Shown: piece after piece, positions 17,386-26,514 of the stretch | Layout of the letters: each line of letters opens with the position of its first letter | Numbering within the stretch: the first letter of the stretch is position 1 | Assembly: GCF_042684265.1 (NCBI RefSeq) | Contig: NZ_JBHULB010000006.1 | Span: 1-64,000 of the forward strand | Origin: Croceitalea marina | GTDB lineage: Bacteria; Bacteroidota; Bacteroidia; Flavobacteriales; Flavobacteriaceae | DNA: 64,000 nucleotides | Direction: 5' to 3' | The notes under the pieces: model-generated | Told to the model about the DNA's origin: nothing | Database searches by the model: none | Seen by the model: the letters and a program-made list of their open reading frames with translations, nothing else | Made by a program: the position numbers and the translations under genes

Positions 17386-18957
17386 TTATTTCGCTACGTT
17401 CACTGAGCGTGTCTCTCGTATTACAGTAACTTTTACCTGACCCGGATACGTCATATCGGTTTGTATTTTTTGAGAGATTTCAAAAGACAATTCGGCTGCT
17501 TTATCATCATTCACTTTTTCGCTTTCAACGATTACACGTAATTCTCTACCTGCTTGTATCGCGTATGCCTTTTGCACCCCTTGAAATCCAAAAGCGACAT
17601 CCTCTAAATCTTTTAGACGTTGAATGTATGAATCCAACACCTGACGTCTTGCCCCAGGTCTAGCACCACTTATCGCATCACAAACCTGAACAATTGGCGA
17701 AATCAATGTAGTCATCTCTATTTCATCATGGTGAGCACCTATCGCATTGCACACCTCTTTCTTTTCACCAAATTTTTCGGCCCACTGCATTCCTAAAATA
17801 GCATGGGGAGTTTCTACTTCAACCTCAGTATTTGGAACTTTACCAATATCATGAAGAAGCCCAGCTCGTTTTGCTATTTTTGGATTTAGGCCCAATTCTG
17901 CAGCCATCACTCCACAAAGCTTGGCAACTTCACGTGAATGTTGCAAAAGGTTCTGACCGTAAGAAGAACGATACTTCATTCGCCCGACAGCCTTAATTAA
18001 CTCTGGGTGTAACCCATGGATTCCTAAATCGATAACCGTACGTTTACCAATTTCAACAATCTCCTCGTTAATCTGTTTTTCTGTTTTCTTCACGATTTCT
18101 TCGATACGAGCCGGGTGAATACGACCATCAGTAACCAAACGATGTAAAGAAAGCCTAGCAATCTCTCTACGAACAGAATCAAAACATGAAAGTATAATAG
18201 CCTCAGGTGTGTCGTCAACAATAATTTCAACTCCTGTAGCAGCTTCTATAGCTCTAATGTTTCGGCCTTCACGCCCAATAATACGTCCTTTAACATCATC
18301 CGATTCCAGATTGAATACAGATACACAATTTTCAACAGCTTCTTCGGTACCAATACGTTGAATCGTGTTTATTACAATTTTTCTAGCCTCTTGTTGTGCG
18401 GTTAGCTTCGCCTCTTCAAGCGTAGTCTGCAAATATGCCATGGCATCCGTTTTGGCAGTTTCTTTTAAGGACTCCAACAATTGGCTTTTTGCTTCTTCAG
18501 CAGAAAGACCAGAAATAACTTCTAATTGTTGCACCTGGCTTTTATGAAGTTTGTCTACTTCTGCCTGTTTCTTCTCTAATATTTCGCGTTTGTAATCAGT
18601 CTCTTTGATTTGACCTTCTAGCTGCTCATTTAAACGCTTTCCTTTGGCAAGTTCACTGCTTATTTGAGATTCTTTATCCCTGGTTCGCTTTTCTGCCTCA
18701 GCAATTTTCTTATCCTTATTTATAATTACTTTTTCATGCTCTGCTTTTAACTCTAAAAACTTCTCTTTAGCCTGAAAAATTTTGTCTTTCTTGATGTTCT
18801 CCCCTTCCTTTTGGGCTTCTTTTAAGATACTTGAAGCCTCTCTTTTGGCACTCGATATAGTTTTTCCGGCCTTCCCTTTTTCTAGCACTTTAGCAATAAC
18901 AAAGCCAATAAGTATTCCGGCTATTGCTGCTATTATTATAAATGTTGTATTATCCAT
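17386..18957 (-). CDS. rny: Ribonuclease Y
   Basis: RNase Y is a membrane-anchored endoribonuclease that starts mRNA decay. From the ATG at 18957 the protein has 523 residues: an N-terminal membrane helix ('FIIIAAIAGILIGFVIAKVL'), a long coiled coil with many Lys/Glu (about 30-180), a KH RNA-binding domain ('GRIIGREGRNIRAIEAATGV') and an HD domain with 'LLQHSREVAKL' and 'AGLLHDIGK'. The order and length match the family. The frame is open upstream to 19047, but that stretch is the 6S RNA gene, so the shorter start is right. It is the last gene of the zapA operon. Confidence 0.96.
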   Translation of the reverse strand: MDNTTFIIIAAIAGILIGFVIAKVLEKGKAGKTISSAKREASSILKEAQKEGENIKKDKIFQAKEKFLELKAEHEKVIINKDKKIAEAEKRTRDKESQISSELAKGKRLNEQLEGQIKETDYKREILEKKQAEVDKLHKSQVQQLEVISGLSAEEAKSQLLESLKETAKTDAMAYLQTTLEEAKLTAQQEARKIVINTIQRIGTEEAVENCVSVFNLESDDVKGRIIGREGRNIRAIEAATGVEIIVDDTPEAIILSCFDSVRREIARLSLHRLVTDGRIHPARIEEIVKKTEKQINEEIVEIGKRTVIDLGIHGLHPELIKAVGRMKYRSSYGQNLLQHSREVAKLCGVMAAELGLNPKIAKRAGLLHDIGKVPNTEVEVETPHAILGMQWAEKFGEKKEVCNAIGAHHDEIEMTTLISPIVQVCDAISGARPGARRQVLDSYIQRLKDLEDVAFGFQGVQKAYAIQAGRELRVIVESEKVNDDKAAELSFEISQKIQTDMTYPGQVKVTVIRETRSVNVAK

Positions 18958-18974
18958 TTGTATAGTTTGGTTAT

Positions 18975-19145
18975 AAAAAAAGCCCACATTGGCCGAAGTT
19001 TTGTACAAACTCCTAAATAACAGGTTTAAGGCTAACAAGCTGCTCAATAATCCCTATACGAGTAGGGCACGCTTTTACAACTTAAACTCACCTTTTTTAA
19101 ACTTAATAACGTTGAGTTTGTCAAAAAATAATTACCAATGTGGGC
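18975..19145 (-). ncRNA. ssrS: 6S RNA
   Basis: The region between zapA and rny folds, on the minus strand, into one long rod. Ends GCCCACATTGG (19135-19145) and its exact complement (18982-18992) close the structure. Next, ACAAACTC pairs with GAGTTTGT, and TTTAAG with CTTAAA, while CCCTA/TAGGG forms an apical hairpin above a weakly paired centre. Seven U residues (18975-18981) follow the closing stem as a terminator. Size (about 164 nt plus U-run), central bubble and position next to zapA are those of 6S RNA, which binds the housekeeping RNA polymerase holoenzyme. Identification rests on structure and context, not on alignment. Confidence 0.82.
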
Positions 19146-19170
19146 AGTAACAATATATATTTTAAAGAAC

Positions 19171-19467
19171 TTATTCTGAACCTAATTTATCATAAATAAG
19201 CTTATCCAACGCTTGTAAGCGCTCTGTAGCCGCTTTATTATTCTCAGATTCATTTATTCCACCTTGCTCAATTTTAGAAGCAAACTGTAATGCACACATG
19301 GCCAAAACGTCTTGTTTGTCACGCACTGCATAGTTTTGCTCAAACTTTTTGGCCAATTGATCTATGTTTTTGGCCGCTTTTCGTAAACCTTCTTCCTGTT
19401 TTGGGTCTATGGTTAATGGATAGACCCTATCCGCAATAGAAAGCTTAATTTTGAGCTTTTCCTCCAT
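19171..19467 (-). CDS. zapA: Cell division protein ZapA
   Basis: ZapA binds and bundles FtsZ filaments at the division site. The 98-residue protein has the usual short beta N-terminus ('LKIKLSIADRVYPLTIDPKQ'), the 'EEGLRKAAKNIDQLAKKFE' helix and a long C-terminal coiled coil. It starts 14 bp after a small coiled-coil gene and is followed by 6S RNA, the same gene pair order seen in many bacteria. Confidence 0.93.
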   Translation of the reverse strand: MEEKLKIKLSIADRVYPLTIDPKQEEGLRKAAKNIDQLAKKFEQNYAVRDKQDVLAMCALQFASKIEQGGINESENNKAATERLQALDKLIYDKLGSE

Positions 19468-19481
19468 ATTTTAGTTTTACG

Positions 19482-19772
19482 CTATTCAGCGAGATGGGCT
19501 ATACATAGGTCCAATTCCCGAATAAGCGTATTTATTTTGAGCTTAGCTTCTGTTTTATCCGTACTACTACCCAGCATCGAGTTTGCGAGCTTAAGAGAAT
19601 TATATTTTTCCTCCCAATCTACTATGGAACTTTGGACAGATTGTTTCTCCTCTTTTAAATGAGATAGTTCTTTTTCTAATTTGGAGTTCGCCTGCTGGAG
19701 TACTTCCAATCGATGTAAGAGCTTGCTCACCTTATTTTCTAGAGAATCAACAATTTCAACCAATTCGCCCAT
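19482..19772 (-). CDS. Small coiled-coil protein upstream of zapA
   Basis: The ATG at 19772 gives 96 residues, nearly all predicted coiled coil ('LVEIVDSLENKVSKLLHRL', 'ANSKLEKELSHLKEEKQS'). A TTG two codons upstream is less likely. The size, coiled coil and placement directly before zapA recall ZapB-type partners of the division ring, but I see no diagnostic motif, so a division role is inference from context. It is the first gene of the operon ending in rny. Confidence 0.75.
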   Translation of the reverse strand: MGELVEIVDSLENKVSKLLHRLEVLQQANSKLEKELSHLKEEKQSVQSSIVDWEEKYNSLKLANSMLGSSTDKTEAKLKINTLIRELDLCIAHLAE

Positions 19773-19796
19773 ATACAAATACCGATGCGTATCTTA

Positions 19797-19827
19797 CAAA
19801 GTTAACCAACGTAGTGCAACCAAACAA
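19797..19827 (-). promoter_or_regulatory. Promoter of the zapA-6S RNA-rny operon
   Basis: On the minus strand TTG (19825-19827), 20 bp, TAACTTTG (19797-19804) matches the Bacteroidota -33/-7 consensus. It ends 24 bp before the first ATG of the operon. Confidence 0.65.
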
Positions 19828-19911
19828 TAGTTTTAGCATTTAATCTCTTGCGGATAATTAAATAAGTTGAGTATATGAATTTCCGTTTTTTTTCATCTGC
19901 CAGTTAATGGT

Positions 19912-19919
19912 TACTTTCG
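19912..19919 (+). promoter_or_regulatory. Candidate -7 element of the M23 gene
   Basis: TACTTTCG, one base from TAnnTTTG, lies 22 bp before the ATG at 19942; the -33 region is a T-run rather than TTG. Confidence 0.35.
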
Positions 19920-19941
19920 TAACTAAAATTCTATTCTTACT

Positions 19942-21633
19942 ATGCGCACACGCCTTTTCAGTGTATTCTTCTTTTGCCTCTCCATTTTAATTTGTCAAGA
20001 AAAATACCCAAAAGACAGCTTTCGTTCCCCATTGGATATCCCTTTAATTTTGTCGGGCACCTTTGGAGAATTACGTTCTAACCATTTTCATTCAGGGATA
20101 GACATTAAAACCCAAAAAAGACAGGGTCTGCCCATATACGCCATACAAGATGGAACGGTTACCCGTATAAAAATTTCATTATGGGGCTATGGTAAGGCTT
20201 TATATGTAGCGCACCCTAATGGGTTCACTTCGGTTTACGCGCATCTTAAAAAGTTTAGTCCTGAAATTGAAGCCTACATTAAAGAAATTCAATATAAGAA
20301 GCAATCTTACGAAGTAGAAGTTTTTCCTGATTATGGGGAATTAGAGGTTAAAAAAGAAGATGTAATCGCTTACTCTGGAAATACAGGAGGCTCAAGTGGA
20401 CCACATTTACATTTTGAAATAAGAAGTAGTGTTACCGAAAAACCAACCAATCCATTACTTTATGGTTATGAAGTAAGAGATGCTACTAACCCTACACTAG
20501 TCGGGCTCTTTGGATACCCACTCTCAAAAGACGCGCATGTTAACCAAAGTGCAGAAAAAATACAGTTGAACTTCACCCAACAAAAAGATGGTTCTTTTCT
20601 GGCCGATAAGGTGCTCGCCAATTGCACGATTGGCTTTGGTTTTAATGGTTTTGACCGACAAGACTTGGCAGCTAATAAAAATGGCGTGTATTCTGTAAAG
20701 CAAACCGTGAACGGAAAGGTCTATTCTGAATACGACTTTGAGACCTTTTCATTTGGAGAAACCAGATACATAAATACACTAATCGACTATCCGCATTTTG
20801 GTAAATTCAGGCAACGAATTCAGAAATGTTTTAAAGATGCTTCGAATAAACTGAATATTTACAATTCTTTATATCTAGATGGAAAAATACCTGTTGTAGA
20901 TGGTCTTAGCTATAATGTAGAGCTTTTAATCTCAGACATAAAGGGTAATTACATTAAAGTAATCATTCCCGTTGAAGGAAAGAACCTTCCCATAAAAATT
21001 AAAAAAGACTTAAAGCTGACGGATTATTTCATAAAGGCGAACAAACCCAATAGTTTCGACCTTGGGGCAGCCAAGGTTTATTTTCCGGAAAGCACATTTT
21101 ATGAAGATTTTTATATCGATTTGAAAAAGGGAGCGGATACCATAACTGTTCACAACGAAACCGTTGCTGCACATAGAAATTTTACAATGACTTTTGATGT
21201 TTCTAAATACTCAAAACAGGAACAAAAACAACTATTTATAGCACGGATAGACAAAAATTCAGAACCAAGGCATTACAAAACGTATAAAAGAAATAACACT
21301 TTTTCTGCTCGAAGCAGAACATTTGGCACTTTCACGCTGGCAAAGGATACCACTCCCCCATCGATTAAGCCTCGAAATTTTAAGGAGAAACAGTGGTTAA
21401 GTAATTATCGCTATTTAAGTCTAGAGATAGCTGATGACTTAAGTGGCATAAAGACCTATTCGGCAACCTTAAATGGCGAATGGATTTTAATGGAGTATGA
21501 GCCAAAAACAAGAACCATTACCTACAATTTTGATGATAAAATTAACGGTAAAACGCAGTGCAACCTAAAAGTCATGGCCACCGATAATGTAGGTAATTCG
21601 ACTACCTTTACGCATACATTTTTTAGAAAATAA
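19942..21633 (+). CDS. Secreted M23 family metallopeptidase
   Basis: The 563-residue protein has a signal peptide (about 1-18, 'LFSVFFFCLSILICQ') and an N-terminal LytM-type M23 domain with the zinc ligands H50 and D54 ('HSGIDIK') and H155/H157 ('SSGPHLHFEIR'). All four residues needed for murein endopeptidase activity are present. The remaining 380 residues are beta-rich, ending in an Ig-like domain ('DTTPPSIKPRNF'), perhaps for envelope binding. M23 enzymes cut peptide cross-links in peptidoglycan. A TonB-dependent receptor follows after 4 bp. Confidence 0.92.
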   Translation: MRTRLFSVFFFCLSILICQEKYPKDSFRSPLDIPLILSGTFGELRSNHFHSGIDIKTQKRQGLPIYAIQDGTVTRIKISLWGYGKALYVAHPNGFTSVYAHLKKFSPEIEAYIKEIQYKKQSYEVEVFPDYGELEVKKEDVIAYSGNTGGSSGPHLHFEIRSSVTEKPTNPLLYGYEVRDATNPTLVGLFGYPLSKDAHVNQSAEKIQLNFTQQKDGSFLADKVLANCTIGFGFNGFDRQDLAANKNGVYSVKQTVNGKVYSEYDFETFSFGETRYINTLIDYPHFGKFRQRIQKCFKDASNKLNIYNSLYLDGKIPVVDGLSYNVELLISDIKGNYIKVIIPVEGKNLPIKIKKDLKLTDYFIKANKPNSFDLGAAKVYFPESTFYEDFYIDLKKGADTITVHNETVAAHRNFTMTFDVSKYSKQEQKQLFIARIDKNSEPRHYKTYKRNNTFSARSRTFGTFTLAKDTTPPSIKPRNFKEKQWLSNYRYLSLEIADDLSGIKTYSATLNGEWILMEYEPKTRTITYNFDDKINGKTQCNLKVMATDNVGNSTTFTHTFFRK

Positions 21634-21637
21634 TGTT

Positions 21638-24103
21638 TTGAGCTTAGTCAAACCGCTATTTTTAGTATGCTTCTTTGTGTTTTCCATCGCATTTTCACAA
21701 ACTGCGACGATAACTGGTATTGTTCTAGATGAAAATAGGCAACCCCTTTTAGGCGTAAACATTACTTCAAAAACCGAAGGAACTACTACCGACACCAATG
21801 GCGTCTATATTTTGCAGCTAGTTGCGGATCAGAAAAACACTATTACTTTTTCACATATCGGTCATGAAAATGTAGTTCTTCAGAACCTCATTTTAACAAC
21901 AAATGAGACTTTTGAGTTCAATCCTGTAATGAAAACGGATGCAATTCAAATTTCAGAAATTGTCGTTTCACCTGCTGGTAACAAAAGTGTTGACGGAATC
22001 GTAAACGTTTCGCCTGAGCTGGTAAGGAAAATTCCTGGGGCAAACGCCGGGGTAGAAAACATTCTAAAACTATTACCAGGGGTCAGTTTTAGCAATGAAC
22101 TTAGTACACAATACAACGTAAGAGGTGGTAATTTTGATGAAAACTTGGTCTATGTAAATGGCATTGAGGTATACCGTCCTTTTTTAATACGTTCAGCACA
22201 ACAAGAAGGCTTAAGCTTTGTAAATAGCGATATGGTTGAAAACCTTAAGTTTTCGGCTGGGGGATTTCAGGCTAGATATGGCGATAAACTCTCTTCAGTT
22301 CTGGATATCAACTATAAAACTCCTACGACGTTCTCCCTGCAGGCAGCAGGAAGTCTATTGGGTGCAAGCGCCACGTTAGAAACAGTATCAAAAAATAAAA
22401 ATTTCACTTCTTTGAGCGGTGCAAGATACAGAGACAATAGTCTTTTTGTAAATAGCCAACAAACCCAAACCAATGTAAACCCCTCTTTTTTAGATATTCA
22501 AAGTTTTCTTACCTATCGATTTTCAAAAAAATTGAAACTTAATTTTCTAGGCAATCTGGCTATCAACGATTACAAGAACAAACCATTGAATAGACAAACC
22601 AATTTTGGTACTATTCAAGAACCAAGAGCGCTGCTGGTTTTTTATGAAGGCCAAGAGAACAACCGATACCAAACTGAATTTGCGGCTTTGAAAGCAGATT
22701 ACAGCTTAAATGAAAATACCGAAATCAACATTACCACCTCTTTGTATCATACAATTGAAGAGGAATTTTCAGATATTATCGCCCGATACGAATTGGGCGA
22801 TGTAGACACCAATTTAGGAGGTGAAAATTTGGGGGAAGCCACCAATTCTAGAGGAATCGGTGCACAACAAAATAGAGCAAGAAATCAATTAGACGCCTTA
22901 ATTTTCAATATCGCCCATAGCGGTAGTTTTAAGAAGAATAATACTACCTTGAAATGGGGCGTAAAATTTACCCATGAAGATTTTAGAGATCAATTGCGGG
23001 AATCTGAATTTATTGATTCAGCCGGATTTTTTATTCGCCCATCGGAACCTCGTTTTGAGAACAATCAGCCAGATGAACCCTTTGAGGGAGACATTGTTTC
23101 TTTTGAAAGTGCCAGAGCTACGAATTTTGTAAAAACTGATAGAATTTCAGCTTTTGTTCAATACAGTAACCGAACAAATTGGAATGATAATGAAATCTAT
23201 TACAATTTAGGAGTTCGAGGGCAGTATTATACTGTAAAACCTATAGGCTTGTCAACTAATGGTCAATTTATTTTTAGTCCTCGTGCCCAGTTTGCCATAA
23301 AGCCAAATTGGCAAAAAGACATGTTGTTTAGATTAGCAATTGGCAGTTACCAACAACCACCTTTCTACAGGGAGTTAAGAAGATTAACCGGGCAAATAAA
23401 TCCAGAAGTAAAACCACAAAAATCCTTTCATTTAGTTCTTGGCAATGAATATAGCTTTAACTTTTCTAGCCGACCATTTACGCTAACGAGTGAGGTATAT
23501 TATAAAAAACTATCCGATGTAAACACTTATACCGTTGAAGACGTACGACTGCGGTACTCCGCAAACAACAACGCCGAGGCATTTGCCTATGGCTTTGATT
23601 TTAGACTTAATGGAGCCTTTGTTCCCGGTGCGGAATCATGGTTAAGTTTAGGATACTTGAGAACGGAAGAAAATAGTGCTAATCGGGGTTACATTTCGAG
23701 ACCTACCGATCAGCGATTTAAATTCGGTCTGTTATTTCAAGACTATATGCCCACCATTCCCAATTTGAAGTTATATTTAAATCTGGTTTATAATACGGGA
23801 ACCCCTGGTGGTTCTCCCAACAATGCCGACCCGTACGATTTTCAAAATAGATTAAGAGATTATAGGCGGGCGGATTTAGGAATTTCCTATATTTTTGCTG
23901 ATAATACAAATTTGCATCCAAAAGGGCATTGGTTACATAAATTCAAAGAGTTTAGTCTAGGTTTCGAAATATTTAATTTGTTCAATAATCAAAACTCCAT
24001 TACCAATACCTGGGTTAGAGATGCAGACACCCAAAGGCAATTTGCGGTACCAAATTTTTTGACTTCACGTGTCTTGAATCTTAAATTCAATATGCGGTTT
24101 TAA
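21638..24103 (+). CDS. TonB-dependent outer membrane receptor with carboxypeptidase-like N-domain
   Basis: The 821-residue protein has a signal peptide (to about 'FSIAFSQ'), a carboxypeptidase-regulatory-like beta domain ('GIVLDENRQPLLGVNITSKT'), a plug domain ('GVENILKLLPGVSFSNELST') and a 22-stranded type barrel ending in 'LNLKFNMRF' with the terminal Phe. It lacks a SusD partner, so it is not a standard SusCD pair; the substrate is unknown. The reading frame offers no ATG before the signal peptide: TTG at 21638 is the only start, 4 bp after the M23 stop, suggesting coupling to that gene. Confidence 0.92.
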   Translation: MSLVKPLFLVCFFVFSIAFSQTATITGIVLDENRQPLLGVNITSKTEGTTTDTNGVYILQLVADQKNTITFSHIGHENVVLQNLILTTNETFEFNPVMKTDAIQISEIVVSPAGNKSVDGIVNVSPELVRKIPGANAGVENILKLLPGVSFSNELSTQYNVRGGNFDENLVYVNGIEVYRPFLIRSAQQEGLSFVNSDMVENLKFSAGGFQARYGDKLSSVLDINYKTPTTFSLQAAGSLLGASATLETVSKNKNFTSLSGARYRDNSLFVNSQQTQTNVNPSFLDIQSFLTYRFSKKLKLNFLGNLAINDYKNKPLNRQTNFGTIQEPRALLVFYEGQENNRYQTEFAALKADYSLNENTEINITTSLYHTIEEEFSDIIARYELGDVDTNLGGENLGEATNSRGIGAQQNRARNQLDALIFNIAHSGSFKKNNTTLKWGVKFTHEDFRDQLRESEFIDSAGFFIRPSEPRFENNQPDEPFEGDIVSFESARATNFVKTDRISAFVQYSNRTNWNDNEIYYNLGVRGQYYTVKPIGLSTNGQFIFSPRAQFAIKPNWQKDMLFRLAIGSYQQPPFYRELRRLTGQINPEVKPQKSFHLVLGNEYSFNFSSRPFTLTSEVYYKKLSDVNTYTVEDVRLRYSANNNAEAFAYGFDFRLNGAFVPGAESWLSLGYLRTEENSANRGYISRPTDQRFKFGLLFQDYMPTIPNLKLYLNLVYNTGTPGGSPNNADPYDFQNRLRDYRRADLGISYIFADNTNLHPKGHWLHKFKEFSLGFEIFNLFNNQNSITNTWVRDADTQRQFAVPNFLTSRVLNLKFNMRF

Positions 24104-24110
24104 AACAATT

Positions 24111-24764
24111 ATGAAAAAAATACTTCTCTTCATAGCAATGCTGCTAGGCTTTCAAGCCTTTTCACAAAAGAACATCTATGAGAATAGCAGGTTCGATCAG
24201 TTAAGTGAAAATCATGAAGTCTTGGCCATAGTGCCATTTATAGCCAAATTAGAACTAAAACAAACTTTGTCTAAAGAAGAAAAAATAAAGTTGGCCGAAC
24301 GTGAAGGTTATGCTGTTCAAGATGCTCTAGAGACTTATTTTTCTAGAAGAAAAAAGCGTAAAAAATTCAATGTAGAATTTCAGAACATTAAAAACACAAA
24401 TGCGATTTTAGCTCAAAACAACATCACCTATGAGAATATTGATATCTACACAGTAAAACAGTTGTCAGATATTTTAGAGGTTGATGGCATTATTAGCGGT
24501 AATCTTGATTTGAATATTTTGCTTTCAAAAGGTGTACCTACAGATTTCAAATTTTTAGATTATTTCAGTGGTGATGCCGATTATGGTAGAATTGGGGTCA
24601 AAATTAGCGATGGTGCATCGGGCAAATTGCTTTGGAAGTATGAAAAGGAGATAACAAAGAAAACCGGTAAGAATACTACTGAGCTTATCGATAGAATGAT
24701 GAAACTCGCAACCAAAAAGTTTCCCTACGATAAGGAGAAAAAACGAAAAAAACGCAAGAATTAA
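24111..24764 (+). CDS. Secreted protein of unknown function
   Basis: The 217-residue product begins with a signal peptide ('MKKILLFIAMLLGFQAFSQ') and is otherwise a mixed alpha/beta periplasmic domain with a very basic C-terminus (Lys/Arg run, 'KEKKRKKRKN'). The segments 'HEVLAIVPFIAKLELK' and 'LSDILEVDGIISGNLDLN' give it the look of proteins that assemble lipoprotein or CsgG-like domains, but I do not recognise the family. It follows the receptor by 7 bp, so an outer-membrane accessory role is possible. Its last 4 bp overlap the convergent cysteine desulfurase gene. Confidence 0.7.
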   Translation: MKKILLFIAMLLGFQAFSQKNIYENSRFDQLSENHEVLAIVPFIAKLELKQTLSKEEKIKLAEREGYAVQDALETYFSRRKKRKKFNVEFQNIKNTNAILAQNNITYENIDIYTVKQLSDILEVDGIISGNLDLNILLSKGVPTDFKFLDYFSGDADYGRIGVKISDGASGKLLWKYEKEITKKTGKNTTELIDRMMKLATKKFPYDKEKKRKKRKN

Positions 24765-25906
24765 TCGTTTGAAAATTCCTTTAGAACGCCAATAACATAA
24801 TCTAACTCTTCTTTAGTATTGTACTTAGAAAATGAAAAACGCAAAGAAGGCTTAGCTAAATCATCAGCTGATAAAATCTCTGTAAGCACATGAGAACCTT
24901 TATCGCTACCAGATTGACATGCACTGCCTTTAGAACACGCAATTCCTTTTAAATCTAAATGAAATAAAAGCATCTGCGACTTTTCTTGACTAAAAGGTAG
25001 ACAAACACTGACCAAGGTATAGGTGCTTTTATCCATATCTCCTGAAAGTCCATTGAACTTGGCTCCGGGCAGTTCTTTTTTGACTTGGGCAGTAAAGTAT
25101 TGCTTTAAACCAGAAACATACTTTTTTTCATCTTCTAGATTATCATAAGCTTGCACAAAAGCTTCCTCTAAACCGATTATATTATGAAAAGACTCTGTTC
25201 CGGCCCTAAAGCCACGTTCTTGCGCTCCCCCGAAAATAAATGGTTTTAAGCCTGAATTTCTTCGTACAAAAGCAAAACCAACACCTTTCGGCCCGTGAAA
25301 CTTATGAGCTGCAGCGGTTAAAAAATCAATTTTGGTCTCTTCAAGATTCCATTCAAAATGACCAACCGATTGAACAGTATCTGAATGCAACAATGCATCA
25401 CAATTTTTACACAGATTCGATACGGCTTCAATATCCAATAAATTGCCTAGCTCGTTGTTAACATGCATTAAACTAACCAACTTCTTAGAATCATTTTTCT
25501 TAAGCAATTCTTCTAAATGATCAATTCTAGGGTTTCCACAATCATCTAAATCCACGAACCACAGGTCGATACCGAATTCTTTTTCAAGTTCTTCGGCAGT
25601 ATGTAATACGGCATGGTGCTCAATTTTGCTAGTGATAATGGTCTTGACCTCTAAATCACGAACCGCACATCTTAAAATCATATTATCGGCCTCTGTACCC
25701 CCAGAAGTGAAAATAATCTCAGCAGGATGCGCATTAAGATACTTAGCTATTGTTTTGCGCGCTTTTTCAATACCGGTTTTTGCAGACCTTCCGAAACTAT
25801 GGGTAGATGAAGGGTTACCATAAACACCTAAAGCTGCTTGCATTTTAGCAATTACCTCAGGGCGAAGCTGGGTTGTAGCGGCATTATCTAAATAAACTTT
25901 TTGCAT
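24761..25906 (-). CDS. Cysteine desulfurase (NifS/IscS-like)
   Basis: The 381-residue class V PLP enzyme has 'YLDNAATTQLRPEV' at the N-terminus, the His near the cofactor in 'KIEHHAVLHT', the PLP lysine K202 in 'AAAHKFHGPKG' and the mobile catalytic cysteine C330 in 'CSKGSACQSG'. It takes sulfur from cysteine for Fe-S clusters or thio-modified tRNA. No scaffold gene (iscU, sufU) lies next to it. A -7 element and overlapping palindrome precede it, suggesting regulated expression. Confidence 0.92.
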   Translation of the reverse strand: MQKVYLDNAATTQLRPEVIAKMQAALGVYGNPSSTHSFGRSAKTGIEKARKTIAKYLNAHPAEIIFTSGGTEADNMILRCAVRDLEVKTIITSKIEHHAVLHTAEELEKEFGIDLWFVDLDDCGNPRIDHLEELLKKNDSKKLVSLMHVNNELGNLLDIEAVSNLCKNCDALLHSDTVQSVGHFEWNLEETKIDFLTAAAHKFHGPKGVGFAFVRRNSGLKPFIFGGAQERGFRAGTESFHNIIGLEEAFVQAYDNLEDEKKYVSGLKQYFTAQVKKELPGAKFNGLSGDMDKSTYTLVSVCLPFSQEKSQMLLFHLDLKGIACSKGSACQSGSDKGSHVLTEILSADDLAKPSLRFSFSKYNTKEELDYVIGVLKEFSND

Positions 25907-25930
25907 TAACTATCTTAAGAATTCCGTAGG

Positions 25931-25952
25931 CAAAAATAACCTAATAAGGTTA
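25931..25952 (-). promoter_or_regulatory. -7 element with overlapping palindrome, cysteine desulfurase gene
   Basis: On the minus strand TATTTTTG (25931-25938) fits the -7 consensus 24 bp before the ATG. TAACCT-AATA-AGGTTA (25937-25952), a perfect 6-bp dyad, overlaps its upstream edge, the place expected for a repressor operator. The regulator is unknown. Confidence 0.45.
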
Positions 25953-26016
25953 ATTATTTCCAAAAACAGATTAAACCATCACCCTATTCAAATGGAATTA
26001 CTTTAAATTTGAAACG

Positions 26017-26514
26017 ATGAAAAAGTTATTTGTACTAATTATAGGAGTAGTGGTTTTTTCCTGCAGTGATGGGGACTTACAAATTGAAGCTATCGATTTT
26101 GATGACGTAACAGCACAAAACTGTGAAACCTTATCTATCGGTACTCGACTTTTTTTTAAGATTGATGGTGATGAAGCTTTAATTCTTCAATTAGGGGAAG
26201 GATTGTTGCGAAATGAAGTTTCAACCGAAGTTATTACCAGTGACATACCTGGCAATTCACAATTAACATATCGCCTTTTTGACGGAACCATCACTTCTGG
26301 TTATTTCTGCGACGATATACCCCCGGCCACACCAAATGTTATAGGAGAAATCGAGGCGAGTGAAGGTAGCGTTCTTATTACAACCACCACCACAGACTCC
26401 GTAACCTTTACCCATACGATACAATTAGAAGGTATTATTATTACAAATACTGCGGGTGAAAGTATTATTGACCTTACTACAAGTGAGTTTGAAACTATTG
26501 AAACTACTAACTAG
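26017..26514 (+). CDS. Small lipoprotein of unknown function
   Basis: The 165-residue product has a lipoprotein signal peptide ('MKKLFVLIIGVVVFSC'), with the lipid-modified Cys at 16 followed by 'SDGD'. The mature part is acidic and Thr-rich with many predicted beta strands ('EGSVLITTTTTDSVTFTHTI'), like many surface or periplasmic beta-sandwich lipoproteins of Bacteroidota. I do not recognise the family. It is a single gene between two minus-strand genes, and its last 4 bp overlap the Smr gene. Confidence 0.75.
   Translation: MKKLFVLIIGVVVFSCSDGDLQIEAIDFDDVTAQNCETLSIGTRLFFKIDGDEALILQLGEGLLRNEVSTEVITSDIPGNSQLTYRLFDGTITSGYFCDDIPPATPNVIGEIEASEGSVLITTTTTDSVTFTHTIQLEGIIITNTAGESIIDLTTSEFETIETTN

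Noticed and set aside
18958..19047. N-terminal extension of the rny frame
   Set aside because: It runs through the 6S RNA gene; the membrane helix of RNase Y starts at the ATG at 18957.
19942..24764. SusCD-type polysaccharide utilisation locus
   Set aside because: There is a TonB-dependent receptor but no SusD-like gene, glycoside hydrolase or regulator next to it.
26004..26017. Leaderless promoter (TAAATTTG) at the small lipoprotein gene
   Set aside because: The -7-like box ends 5 bp before the ATG and has no -33 element; an AT-rich chance match is more likely.
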